Shown here: piece by piece, positions 1-11,381 of the stretch
Layout: every line of letters begins with the position of its first letter
Numbering within the stretch: position 1 is the stretch's first letter
DNA from: Stomorhina lunata
Taxonomy: Eukaryota; Arthropoda; Insecta; Diptera; Rhiniidae
Length of the DNA: 64,000 nt
Reading direction: 5' to 3'
NCBI GenBank assembly: GCA_933228675.1
Contig: OW121743.1
Location: 86,383,319-86,447,318 of the forward strand
The notes under the pieces: model-generated
Told to the model about the DNA's origin: nothing
The model's input: only the letters and a program-made list of their open reading frames with translations
Databases searched by the model: none
Made by a program: the position numbers and the translations under genes

Positions 1-1289
1 CCCATTTTGCTCGTCATCACTGCAGCTTCTGAACAAGCAACTCGTCATCCTAATTTGGATAGTACCCCATCTTTACTGATACAAGTATGGATAAATGTTT
101 TCGTGACAGTTATAGTAGTTTTCTACAATATTTTTTTTCCAAACAGAGATACTCCGCCTGGAATGAAACATCTTTTGCAAATTTGTATACCAGAACTCGA
201 GTTGCATTTAGCTGTACGCTTTAGAGTAGACTACAAAGTCTACCATATTATTGAGTAGAGAGCCATCGTGCTTAATTAAATTCAATATTCTATCTTTTAT
301 CAGAAGTTATCGTATCAAAGATCTAGCAGAAGGTTTAAAATTGCATCAATTGACCCCTCAACTTATCGATCCGTAGCTGAGCCAGTTTTTATTCGAAAAC
401 AGATCGCGCTTCAGAATAGCGTATTTTTTTTTATTCTAAAAGTTATTTAGCTTTTCACAAGCCGACATGTACTACTAAATACGAAAATATAAAAAGAAAC
501 GAAAATATTTATATATTCTAGCCACACTTGGGTATACGTTCTCGCAGTAAATGTCGGATATAAGAACTAGGGTTAATCAATGATACTCGTATATCAGTGA
601 TCATATTAAAGATCGCTCTGTGACCGGATATATCAGTTTTTATTTAATATTTTCAGAATCGCATTTATAGCATCCAACTAGGTTCAACAAGTGAGCCGTG
701 AACCATAGACCGACCATTTGCAGTACTTTTACAAGTATTTTGCGGTACGTGAGTTTCTAAAGCGCCCTATGCCATGATAACTTTCCACAATAATATCGGT
801 CTTTCTTCTACTGAACAATGTTAGGTTTTAATCTCCATTGTTTCCCAATTACCGATTTGGACACGCATAAACGAATGTGTTTTTATCCACATCTATTTTA
901 TTCTTTTTCACGAAAACAAAAAAATCTGAAAAAATATTTTGACTACAGAATCAATTTTCCGATCCCAAATAACCTCAAAACTATTGAACTTTTTAAATTT
1001 AATCGAAAAAAAAAAAAAAATTTCTGGGACAAAGTGGAAGCTATCAATATGAAAATTTGGTAAAATGTTAACCGATTTGACAAACTTAAATATAAAAATA
1101 TTAAAAAAAAATGTGACGGAAAAGAATATTCTTGCCAAATTTTGTTATCCTAGCAGCTTTAGTTCAGGCCCTAAAGTATCTTCATATAAAAAGACGGTCA
1201 TAGCTCATCGATATGTTCAATTGCTTTTAAAGACAAATTTTAGACCAAAAAATGAATTGTTTTATATATATCTAATGGCTTGTTAAAAG
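1..1289. other. AT-rich flank beyond the dpr 3' end, no recognised gene
   Basis: Short open frames only, none with a recognisable domain. A less AT-rich patch near 300-440 reads open for about 40 codons in one frame, but I do not recognise it. Confidence 0.4.
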
Positions 1290-1905
1290 TTTGGAAATAT
1301 CCTACCGATATGATTTCAAATTTCCAATTATTAAATAATGATGAATGTAAAAAAGTAAGAAAAGCTATAGTCGGCAAGCCCGAGATTTATTTGATTTCCG
1401 GCCAAGGACCTGGTATGGGAGCTAGAGTTAATTGTGGACCGATTGTTACCAAATTTTGGTTATTGGTTTACATTTACAAAATATTTATCTGTGCAAAATT
1501 TTAGTAGTCAAGTGCATTTATCTTTAATGTTTTAAACGTTTTTGTGCTTTTATGTGTATATAAACATCTTTTGAGAATGTGTCTTGTATAGGAGGTATGG
1601 TCAAATAAGGGCCGATTCTTACAAAAACAGGTACACTGATTTAAGATATTATAAGCAATATTTGTGCTAAATATTATTAAAATACAATTAAATTTGTGAC
1701 TTTAAAGAACCCAAAACTGTCTATGGGAGGTACCCGAAATGGTAATCCTATTTCGCCCAAGAAGTAAAGAAACCGCTCTTGGACCAAATGAGCATTTGCC
1801 AAATTCCATCAAAATATCTTGAGTAAATATGAGCAAGAATAATGCCGCGGAATTGAGGTAAAAATTTTAAGTCATGTTTATATACCTTTCACCAATGACA
1901 GTAAC
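1290..1905 (-). repeat. hairpin-headed dispersed repeat, degraded copy
   Basis: Contains the family's recurring phrases, such as TATGGGAGCTAGAGTT followed by GGACCGATTGTTACC, and a second GGAGGTATGGTCAAATA block. It closes at TATATACCTTTCACC near 1895, a damaged form of the hairpin head. Orientation is inferred from the better copies at 16126 and 58565. Confidence 0.5.
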
Positions 1906-2265
1906 TTTCTGACTGTCATTGTTTTTGAAGACATATTGGCAAATGTCTCCCATAAAACGCACCAGACAGTTGTGGATTTAATTAAGTTTTTACAAGAGTT
2001 TGTATATTCTCCTTAATCCAAATGCAACAATTCTGCTTATTTGCATACCCATTCAACCAGAAATGGAATTCATCGGAACATTTCAAAATTCAAAATCAAT
2101 ATTAACTTTAAAATTTCGATGCTTAGCACCCATTACTCACGTATGGGTCGATTCATAATAAAATTTCAGATCAAACTTAACAAAACGCAACTATCATTTG
2201 TAAAATGGATATTCAGATTAAGCAGTGATGCTAATTCAAACTTTTAACACTAATAAGAAAAACAT

Positions 2266-3470
2266 TCGATATAGAAAAAAGTTTCTGGAAACTTTTCTTT
2301 TAGAAACAGTTTGAACAAATTTTTCTTATAGAAACAATTTTATTAAGTCTTTTTTATAGAACAACTTTTATTGAAATTTTTCATAGAAAATATTTTACAG
2401 AAATTTTCTTTTAGGAAAATTTTACTTTAGAAAAAATTATTATAATTTTATAATTTAGAAATTTTTCTTGAAATCTTGCTAATAGGCCATATTTCATTGA
2501 AAGTTTTCTTTAAGAAACAATTTCATTGAAATTTTTCTTATAAAAAAAATTAAAGAAATTTTTCTTATAAAAAAAACTTATAGAAATTTTTCTTATAGAA
2601 AAAATTTCATGAAAAAAAAAAATATAGAAAAAACTTCATTAAAATTTTTCTTTTAGAAATTATTTCGTTTAAATTTTTTTATGAGAAATTATTTCATTAA
2701 AATTTTTCTTATAGAAAAACTTTTATTAAAATTTTTCTTATAGAAAAAATTTTATTAAAATTTTTCTTATAGAAAAAATTTCATTGAAATTTTTCTCATA
2801 AGAATTTTAATGAAATTTTTCTTACATACATTGAAACTTTCTTATAGAAAAAATTTATTTAAAATTTTTCTTAAAGAGAAAATTTCATTGAATTTTTTTT
2901 AAAAAATTAAACTTAAAATTTTACTTGTAGAGAAAATTTTATTGAAATTTTGCTTTAAAATTTTATTAAAATTGGTCTTTAAAATTTCATTGAAATTATT
3001 TATAGAAAAAATTTCTTTGAAATTTTTAATAGAAAAAACTTTATATAAATTTTTCTTATAAAAAAAATTTATTGAAACTTTTCTTAAAGAAATTTTTTTT
3101 TTTTTGAAATATTTCTTAGAGAAAAAATTTTATTGAAATCTTTCTTATAGAAAAAATTTTATTGAACTCTTTCTTGTAAGAAAAATTGTCCGTTAGAAAA
3201 AACCAAATTGAATAGACAAAATTTCATTGAAATTTTTCTAATAGACAAAATTTCATTGAAATTTTTCTAAAAGACAACATTTCATTGAAATTTTTCTAAT
3301 AGACAAAGTTTCATTGAAATTTTTCTAATAAAAAAATTTCATTAAAATTTTTCTTATAGAAAAAATTGCATTGAAATTTCTCATATAGCAAAAATTTTAT
3401 AAAATTATTCTTTAGAAAAAATTTCGTTGGAATTTTTGTTTAGAAAATAATTTATTTAGGTTAATTTTTT
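2266..3470. repeat. satellite array 1, about 29-bp degenerate units
   Basis: About 40 diverged AT-rich units alternating a TTTTTCTTATAGAAAAA block with a TTTCATTGAAA block, both near-palindromic. The clearest stretch (3205-3330) repeats ATAGACAAAATTTCATTG every 29 bp. High divergence suggests an old array. Confidence 0.85.
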
Positions 3471-4734
3471 TATAACCTACACCACCATAGCAATGAAGAT
3501 TATTATATTTTTTTATAAAATAGAATAGAAGTACAATCGTCGACTTTAAGTCACTTCGTAATTACTAAAATTTTTCATATCAGTCCATTATTTCGAGTAG
3601 CGCCAATAGGTCTGACTTTCCACTATTATATTTTGCAGGCCTTCATTATAGTCACAGAAAATGTTGTACCATATTTTGCCATAGTACCATATTTTGCTAT
3701 TGAACCATGTTATATTTTCTTCTTTGTGTTTTTATTTATGTTATCAAAATTCAAGTTCTATTAAGCCCTATAGTGACATAAAAGCGCCGGTCTTGGCAGG
3801 TTTGATGAGCCTAAGTACATATGTAAGCTTTTAAGTAATTATCTGGTATACACATGTGTTGATCTTTACTTATACTCAATCATTAGTATAATATAAGCTA
3901 TTTTTAGAAATTTTGTAGTTTCATTATTTCTATGATTTCCCTTTTTTAATACTTGAACTTCTTTATATTTTTTTATTGTTTATTTTGCACTTTCAGAGAA
4001 TGTTTTCAAATAATGTTTAAGTGTATTTGATGTGTATTATTTTTCTTTTCATTTCCATTGTTTTTACATTTGAAGTGTGCTTATGTATAAGTATTCATGT
4101 AAGTCACATACTTCATATATACTTACATGAAGCATATTTGTAAAGTGCGCTTTTTTCGAAGGGATTTGAATTTTCTATGATTATTCTTTGTATTTCCACT
4201 TGTGTATTTATATTGCAAAATGTTTAGATTTACTCGTTTATATTGTTAGTTATATGGTTTCTATTTTATATTTCAAAGCTCAAATTGACTCACTCTAAGA
4301 CAAATACATACGAGCTTTTGATTAAATAAGAAAACATATATATTTTGAATACCTTTTACTTTGTCATTAGAAAAAATCAATTATTATGTTTTTTTTTTTT
4401 AATTACATGTAATTAAAACACCCTCTAAATACAGGAATTATTAAAATTTATTTATGAAATAGCGAAACAATGCAGTTTTGTTCAGAATTTTAATTTAAAT
4501 TATTCAATATTAATAAATAATTTATTCGAGAATTTTTAATGAATTGTAACATTATTTAAATATTAAAAATACATAAATTTATAAACAATATTATTATATG
4601 TAATTGCATTAACTTGGACAATTAAACCTAATTACGTATTAGTAATACTATAACAATCTATTTGTTTAGTATAACTCATACGTAATCATAATAATTAGTG
4701 ATAGCGGGAGGCCTGCCCAAAGTGTTCGATAAAA
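3471..4734. other. AT-rich spacer between two arrays, nothing recognised
   Basis: No open frame of note and no recognised element. A short inverted motif CTTCATATATACTTACATGA lies near 4110. Confidence 0.4.
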
Positions 4735-6445
4735 ATATGATTTTCAAAAAATTTCCTAAAAAGAGTAAATTTTTAAAAAATTTCCTAAAAATATTAAATT
4801 TTTGAAAAATTTCCCATAAATAGTAAATTTTTAAAAAATTTCCTACAAAAAGTAAATTTTTGAAAAATTTCCTATAAACTTATGAAAAATTTTCTTTATA
4901 TAGTAAATTTTTAAAAATTTCCTATAAGTAGTTAATTTTTGAAAAATTTCCTACAAATAGTAAATTTTTGAAAGATTTTCTATAAATAGTAAATTCTTGA
5001 AAAATTTCCTATAAATAGTAAATTTTTGAAAAATTTCCTAAAACTAAAAAATTTTTGAAAAATGTCCTATTAATAGTAAATTTTTGAAAATTTCCTTTAC
5101 ATAGTAAATCTTTGAAAAATTTCCTTTAAATACTAAATTTTTGAAAAATTTCCTATAAATAGTAATTTTTTGAAAAATTTCCTGTAAATAGTAAATTCTT
5201 GAAAAATTTTCTATAAAAAGTAAGTTTTTGAGAAATTTCCTATAAAAAGTAAATTTTTGAAAAATTTCCTATAAATAGCAAATTTTTTAAAAATTTCCTA
5301 TAAATAGTAAATTTTTGAAAAATTTCCTATTTATAGTAAATTTTTAAAAAATTTCCTATAAATAGTAAATTTGTGAAAAAATTCCTATAAATAGTAAATT
5401 TTTGAAAAATTCCTATAAATAGTAAATTTTTGAAAAATTTCCTATAAATAGTAAATTTTTGAAAAATTTCTTATAAATAGTAAATTTTTGAAAAATTTCC
5501 TGTATATAGTAAATTTTTGAAAAATAGTAATTTTTTGAAAAATTTCCTATAAACAGTAAATTTTTGAAAAATTTTTTATAAATGGTAAATTTTTGAAAAA
5601 ATTCCTATAAATAATAAATTTTTGAAAAATTTCCTATGAATAATAAATTTTTGAAAAATTTCATATAAATAGTTAATTTTTTAAAAATTCCCTATAAATA
5701 GTAAACTTTTCAAAAATTTCCTATAAAAAGTAAATTTCTGAAAAATTTCCTATAAATAGCAAATTTTTTAAAAATTTCCTATAAATAGTAAATTTTTGAA
5801 AAATTTCCTATAAATAGTAAATTTTTGAAAAATTTCCTATAAATAGTAAATTTTTGAAAAATTTCCTATTAATAGTAAATTTTTGAAAAATTTCTATAAA
5901 TAGTAAATTTTTGAAAAAATTTCTATAAATAGTAAATTTTTGAAAAAATTCCTATAAATAGTAAATTTTTGAAAAATTTCCTATAAATAGTAAATTTTTG
6001 AAAAATTTCTTATAAATAGTAAATTTTAGAAAAATTTCCTGTATATAGTAAATTTTTGAAAAAATAGTAATTTTTTGAAAAAATTCCTATAAACAGTAAA
6101 TTTTTGAAAAATTTTTTATAAATGGTAAATTTTTGAAAAAATTCCTATAAATAATAAATTTTTGAAAAATTTCCTATGAGTAATAAATTTTTGAAAAATT
6201 TCATATAAATAGTTAATTTTTTAAAAATTCCCTATAAATAGTAAACTTTTCAAAAATTTCCTATAAAAAGTAAATTTCTGAAAAATTTCCTATAAATAGT
6301 TAATTAATTTTAAAAATTTCCTATAAATAGTAAATTTTTGAAAAATTTCCTTTAAATAGTAAATTATTGAAAAATTTGCTATAAATTGTAAATTTTTGAT
6401 AAATTCCATAAAAAAGTAAATTTTTGAAAATAGTAAATTTTTGAC
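4735..6445. repeat. satellite array 2, 29-bp units with an internal large duplication
   Basis: About 58 copies of a 29-bp unit built on AAATTTTTGAAAAATTTCC followed by TATAAATAGT. Units drift by one or two bases. A run of variants near 5471-5770 recurs in the same order near 6010-6300, so blocks of about 539 bp were duplicated as a whole. Confidence 0.95.
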
Positions 6446-9128
6446 TAGTAATTCTACCATTCTTCATAGCATCCATGTGACAAGTTCAATGACTGTAAGT
6501 TTCCTAAAATAGTCATAATATTTCAGTCATAACTTTTAATAAATTTTACTTCTTGCCACCAAAAAACGAATATGAAAACAAATTTATTGTCTTACCTTTC
6601 AAAGCTGTCAATTTTTGCTAATGACAGGTAAATAGAAAAGAAAATCGAAAAACTTTTCCTTTTCACTTTTCGAAATAAAAGACAAAATTTTGTATTTGAT
6701 TTAGAACGAAATAAGTTTTTTCTTCATTTTTTATTTTGTTCATTTATTTGTATTTTTTTTTTACTCATTCCATAATATATTTTATTTTAATCAATATCCA
6801 TAAATTTATTTCAATGTGTATGTTAATGTTCATAGTATAGGTGAGTTTTTTTGTTTTGTTTGTAATTTTATTATTTTCTATGTTTTACACATGACTTTGT
6901 TATTCTAATAAATAAATAAAAAAAATTTATGTTTTTCTCTAGATTTCAATTTATTTTTACTGGAAAAAATATGAAAATTTGTTTAAATTTTTAGAATCAG
7001 ATTTAAATAAAATTACTTTATTATATTATATTTATGTGTTTGTTTTTTTTTCTTTTGAGTACGTGAAACTTTATGGATGAATGTGTTAGTGAGTATTAAT
7101 ATTATTTGAATTTGTTTTTTGTTTCCTTTCTTTTAACTTTTTTTATTATTACTTGTTTGAAAAGGATTTCATTCTATACCTTTCAGTTAGACAGTAAAGA
7201 ACAAGATTTAATGGAAAATTTAGAGAAAACAAGTTAAAATAAAAGTAGAAAAATATTTACAATTTACGTTTTCAACAAGGATACTACTACAATAAATATA
7301 TATAGATAAATACATATACGTATATATAATTTAATATGAAACACATAAAACTTATAACAATATTTGTCATTAGTAGAGAAAAATAAAAAATAACAAAACT
7401 GAAAAAACAATAATATACATATGATAGATATAATACCAGTATGTTTATGTATGTATATAAATTAAAATATTTCTACAAAATGAAAGTGAAAACTTTTTTA
7501 TTAACTAAACTTTTCTCTTATGAGAACAATATCCTTTTGTTTTGTCATAGCCAACCAATCCTCCAGTCAACCAACCAAAAACTGAGCAAAAATACTGCAG
7601 AGTTTTTAAATACAGAACTTTAGAGAAATAAGCTTCAAAATTTTACGCAACAGTGCTCGCATTTAAGGTCATCAAAATAGCAATGAAAAACGAAGAGTTT
7701 TATTAGTTATACTTATAATAAGAAATATTGAAAAAACTTTTTTATAGCTTCAAACACAAGAGGGCACTAATATAGAAGAAATAAAAAAACAATTTTTTTT
7801 GCACTTGAATTTTGATAATTTTGCTTAACAAAAAAATACTAGGATTTAATTTTTGAAAGTGAAAAATATATTTAGCAATGTTTTGAAGGTAAAAAAACTA
7901 TGAAAAATATGTATTTATTTGTAACATTATATTGAAAAGGAAATGTATTTAATGCTGTGATAAATTCAAACAGGACTTAATTAGGTCTGCTCACCGGAAA
8001 AATCTTTTCTTAATCGACACTGACATGATTCAATAGATAAGTACCACTAAAGAAAAAGCTTAATTTCATTGACAGGGATAAACTGGCCACTTTACATGTA
8101 CACTAGGGTGAGAATTTTGTGTATAAAGGAAAATGATTTTTCGAATTTTATAACTTTTTCTACTGAATATTGTGACACTAGGTCTAAAAGTTTAGATCTG
8201 AAAATTTGAGCCAAATCGGACAACGTTCTATGGGCGCGCATCGGGTCCAAAGTTTAAGAGAACATTTGTATGGGGAAAAATGGGTTATTTTTTTGTTTTT
8301 GCGAAACTTAGACCAAAAATAAATAATTTTTTGCAAGAAAAAATAATAGAATAATAAAGAGAAATAACACATCTTTATTTCAAATCGTTAGGCAGTTTAA
8401 AAGTCATTGCAGTTTTCCTCAGAAAATTCATGTCCTTGAAAACGCGCCTAAGGATATGCACCAAAAATTGTATGGTGAAATAAAGAAATCCAAAATTAGA
8501 TATGATTTATCATTTAATGGCTTATTACTAGTAAATAGTTCAGTTTTGTTTAAATATAATCAATTTTACTTAGTTTTTTTTCATGTTGGAAAATGGTACA
8601 TTTTTCTCAGTTCGGTTTCAAAAATCATTTTTTAATTTTTTGAAAATTTTGTTCAACAAATATTATAAATTTAGAATTTGCTCTCCAGTGTGTTACAACA
8701 GACAAATGGGGGACCAAAACCCCAAAAAATGGTCGATATTTTGAACCGTTTCGGCGTACCTGCGATTTCAAATTGAAGAGTTTCGCGAAAATGTAAATTT
8801 TTGGGCCAAATTCGAGTAAATGCTCAGTAAATTTTACTTGTATTTAATTTTAACAAAAGAGAGAAAAGATAATTAATACTATTGCTTCGTTTATGGAAAA
8901 CCTATACTAAGGGGTCTTTTTAATATTATATTAGATTAACCCTTTCTTCACCGCGGTCAAATGTCAAAATTTGGATTTATGTAAAATTTTTATAGTGAGA
9001 TTAAGAAATATGAAATTAATTGTTTTTGGCAAGATTAAGTGTTTAAAGAGCCAAAAACTGTAATCCAGGAAGGCATCCTTATGTGATATATATAGCTTTC
9101 CACCTATGGTGGTGAAGGGAATAAAAAT
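6446..9128. other. AT-rich DNA downstream of dpr, including an unclassified less AT-rich segment
   Basis: No gene recognised. The segment at about 8100-8850 is less AT-rich (for example GGGCGCGCATCGGGTCC near 8230) and may be a dispersed repeat. I found no second copy or coding signature to classify it. Confidence 0.35.
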
Positions 9129-9360
9129 AGTGAGGCGACCATCTGCGTCGGCAGTCAGGCTGCTCTTAAAGCCCTGCAAGGACAAACCATCATATTCAAA
9201 TTTGCTAGGAAATATAGATTAGCTCTTATCGGTCAAGTAAAATGCAAAACTTTGGTAGGATTCTGGCCACTGCAATACCGAAGACAACGAAGCCTTAGAC
9301 AACGCTGCAAGAGAAGACTCGAACCAAAAACTGAGCCAAATCGGGGCATTTATGTCAACG
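9129..9360 (+). pseudogene. LINE RNase H domain fossil, frameshifted
   Basis: One frame reads SEATICVGSQAALKALQGQT followed by an ARKYRLAL-like helix, matching the ICxDSQAALxAL region of RNase H domains in Jockey/R1/I-type LINEs; the usual catalytic Asp is Gly here. About 100 bases on, another frame reads SGHCNTEDNEALDNAARED, matching the GHxxIxxNExAD box. A frameshift therefore separates two adjacent RNase H motifs. No surrounding reverse transcriptase was found and the copy is dead. A short piece of the hairpin-headed repeat (CACCTATGGTGGTGAAGGG) sits immediately upstream. Confidence 0.7.
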
Positions 9361-11253
9361 CTTATTTACCATTTTTATCAGAATCAGAAGAAAAACTACA
9401 AGGATTTGGTAAACTGTATAACATCTAGGGCTATATAGCTAAAATAATATAAATTAGTACCAAATTTTTTTATTTCTTAATAGAATAAAGTTAGGAAATT
9501 CAGAACCATACTAACCGGCCATCGTGCAATAAAATCTAGTTTGTACAGGTAGAGTACAGGAACTCTGGACATTTGCAGATTGTGTTCAAGGAGTCCTCGG
9601 TTGAATCCTCTAGGTAGCAGATTTTACGAGATACTTCAAAACATCCAGAAGTGTCAACTTGTGAGATGTGTTAAGAAGTGATGTTGTACGCATTATAATT
9701 GTATTATAGATGGCTTTCATAAATTTCCTATTATTCATCGTTACTCTATCTTGTTATTCCTACTACTAAATACTTTTTAATTCATCATTTAATTTTTCTA
9801 ATCTTTCTGGACCCAAAAGGGTATTCGAGTGACGATATCATTAATTTTTAAACCTAAAATAAACTAATCTGATCATTTGTAGAGAGTAACTTGGCGAAAA
9901 CTACATGGCTCCAATACTAATACCTTGTCTAAAATTGATAAAGTTTTATAAAATATATATATCTTTGGTTTTTAGTCTTATGAATTTAAAAATGTGCTAC
10001 TATGCCATAAATCTTGATGCAACTTTAATCTGAATGTGATAATAAAAACTGATCAAAAACCTAAATCTTCTGATAAAATTGGTCTTGAATAAGTCTTGGT
10101 CTTGATTAAGACATAAGCGTGAACATTACATAGGGTAATCACTCAAAATTATTCCACTTTACTTTGTATAAAGTGTAGCAGAAATGATAAAAGAATTCCA
10201 AATTTATACACATCGAACCGATAAATTTCTAGTTTTAGAGTATTTATAAAAAATAATTAAATATCTCTTCAGTTCATAGTTGGTATTCAAGGAAAATCAT
10301 TGAATAAATATTTCAAGCTGACAGATAGGTAAGTACATAGAAGCTATTATTATAAAATAAGGAAAAAAATGTTATAGTTTTATATGCTATTTTTCTAAGC
10401 ACAGCTGCTAGCAACTAAATACAAGTAAAACAGGAAGATGAAACCATTTTTTTATTTATGTACCCAAATTGTTATTATTTCATGTTTGACGTCTAATTTT
10501 TTTCCTAAATATAAAACATTATTGCGACTTTTGACGACAAACTGTAATTCTTAGCTTAACTCTGCACAGTTGTTTGCCATAACAGTTGCTCATGTTGTCA
10601 AAATATTTTTTGTAATTACAAAATTTTCACAAAAAACTAACAACACTTAAAACAAAAGAACACTTTTAAGAGCAAAGAAAGAAACAAACCGGAAAAAGGA
10701 AATAGGAAATAGGAAATAAACAAATTGCAAGTAGTCAAACTTATTTGCGTCCTGTTGCCACAGCAATCTCTAAACATTATTGAAGCAATTTCTTTATAAC
10801 AAATATACAAAAATGTAAGTCTTTAAGTATTTAATTACTTATAAAATGGTACACTTTCCATTTCTGTTAGATCATATTTTTCCCCACTGTTTTGGAAAAC
10901 CGGTGGTGTTAATTGGCTGCTGACGATTGTTAATTAAAGAAAAAGTAACAAATTTGTTAATACTGTTCTTTTAGCTTATTATATACTTAATTACTTAAAT
11001 AACTTTTTGTTTCAATGTTAAATTTTTAATTATACTTTTTAAGTTTTTTTTTTATTTTTGCGTTTTCTTTCCTTCAGTGTTTGTATGTTTTCCTATCTTT
11101 GTTGTTGTTGCTGCTGCTGTTTCTTTTGTTGCCAGTTGTTGACTTGTTGTACTGCAGCAGTTGCTTTAATTAACTTAATAACTGCAATTGTCAACCAAGG
11201 TTGCTGCTTGCTTTTAGCCCTTTATTTTTACAGTTTTTTTGTTGTTGTTTTCT
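9361..11253. other. dpr 3' untranslated and downstream region
   Basis: Immediately below the stop codon the gene strand has CAA/CAG-rich tracts (11095-11125) and A-rich stretches, compatible with a 3' UTR. Its length is unknown. No other gene recognised. Confidence 0.4.
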
Positions 11254-11381
11254 TTAGTACAACATAACGTAGGCAGCTGTTACGTAAATCCAATGTAATT
11301 GTATCAATTCTCGTATGCTTCGCATGTTGCCCGCAACCACAGCTGCTGCCGAATTGTGTTGCACAGCTGCCGGTAATTCAC
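11254..11381 (-). CDS. dpr13: dpr exon E: C-terminus and stop
   Basis: Encodes the last two bases of Gly423, residues 424-464 and TAA at 11256-11254. The acceptor TTGTTGCAG ends at 11382. It starts ELPAAVQHN, a segment I recall as conserved after the second Ig domain of this Dpr, followed by Ala-rich SAAAVVAGNM and a final mildly hydrophobic stretch ending WIYVTAAYVMLY. With no basic tail after it, this fits a GPI-attachment signal; a small omega residue in the SAAA or AGN region is plausible but unproven. Several TTTATT motifs (AATAAA on the gene strand) lie downstream, and I do not choose a poly(A) site. Confidence 0.85.
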
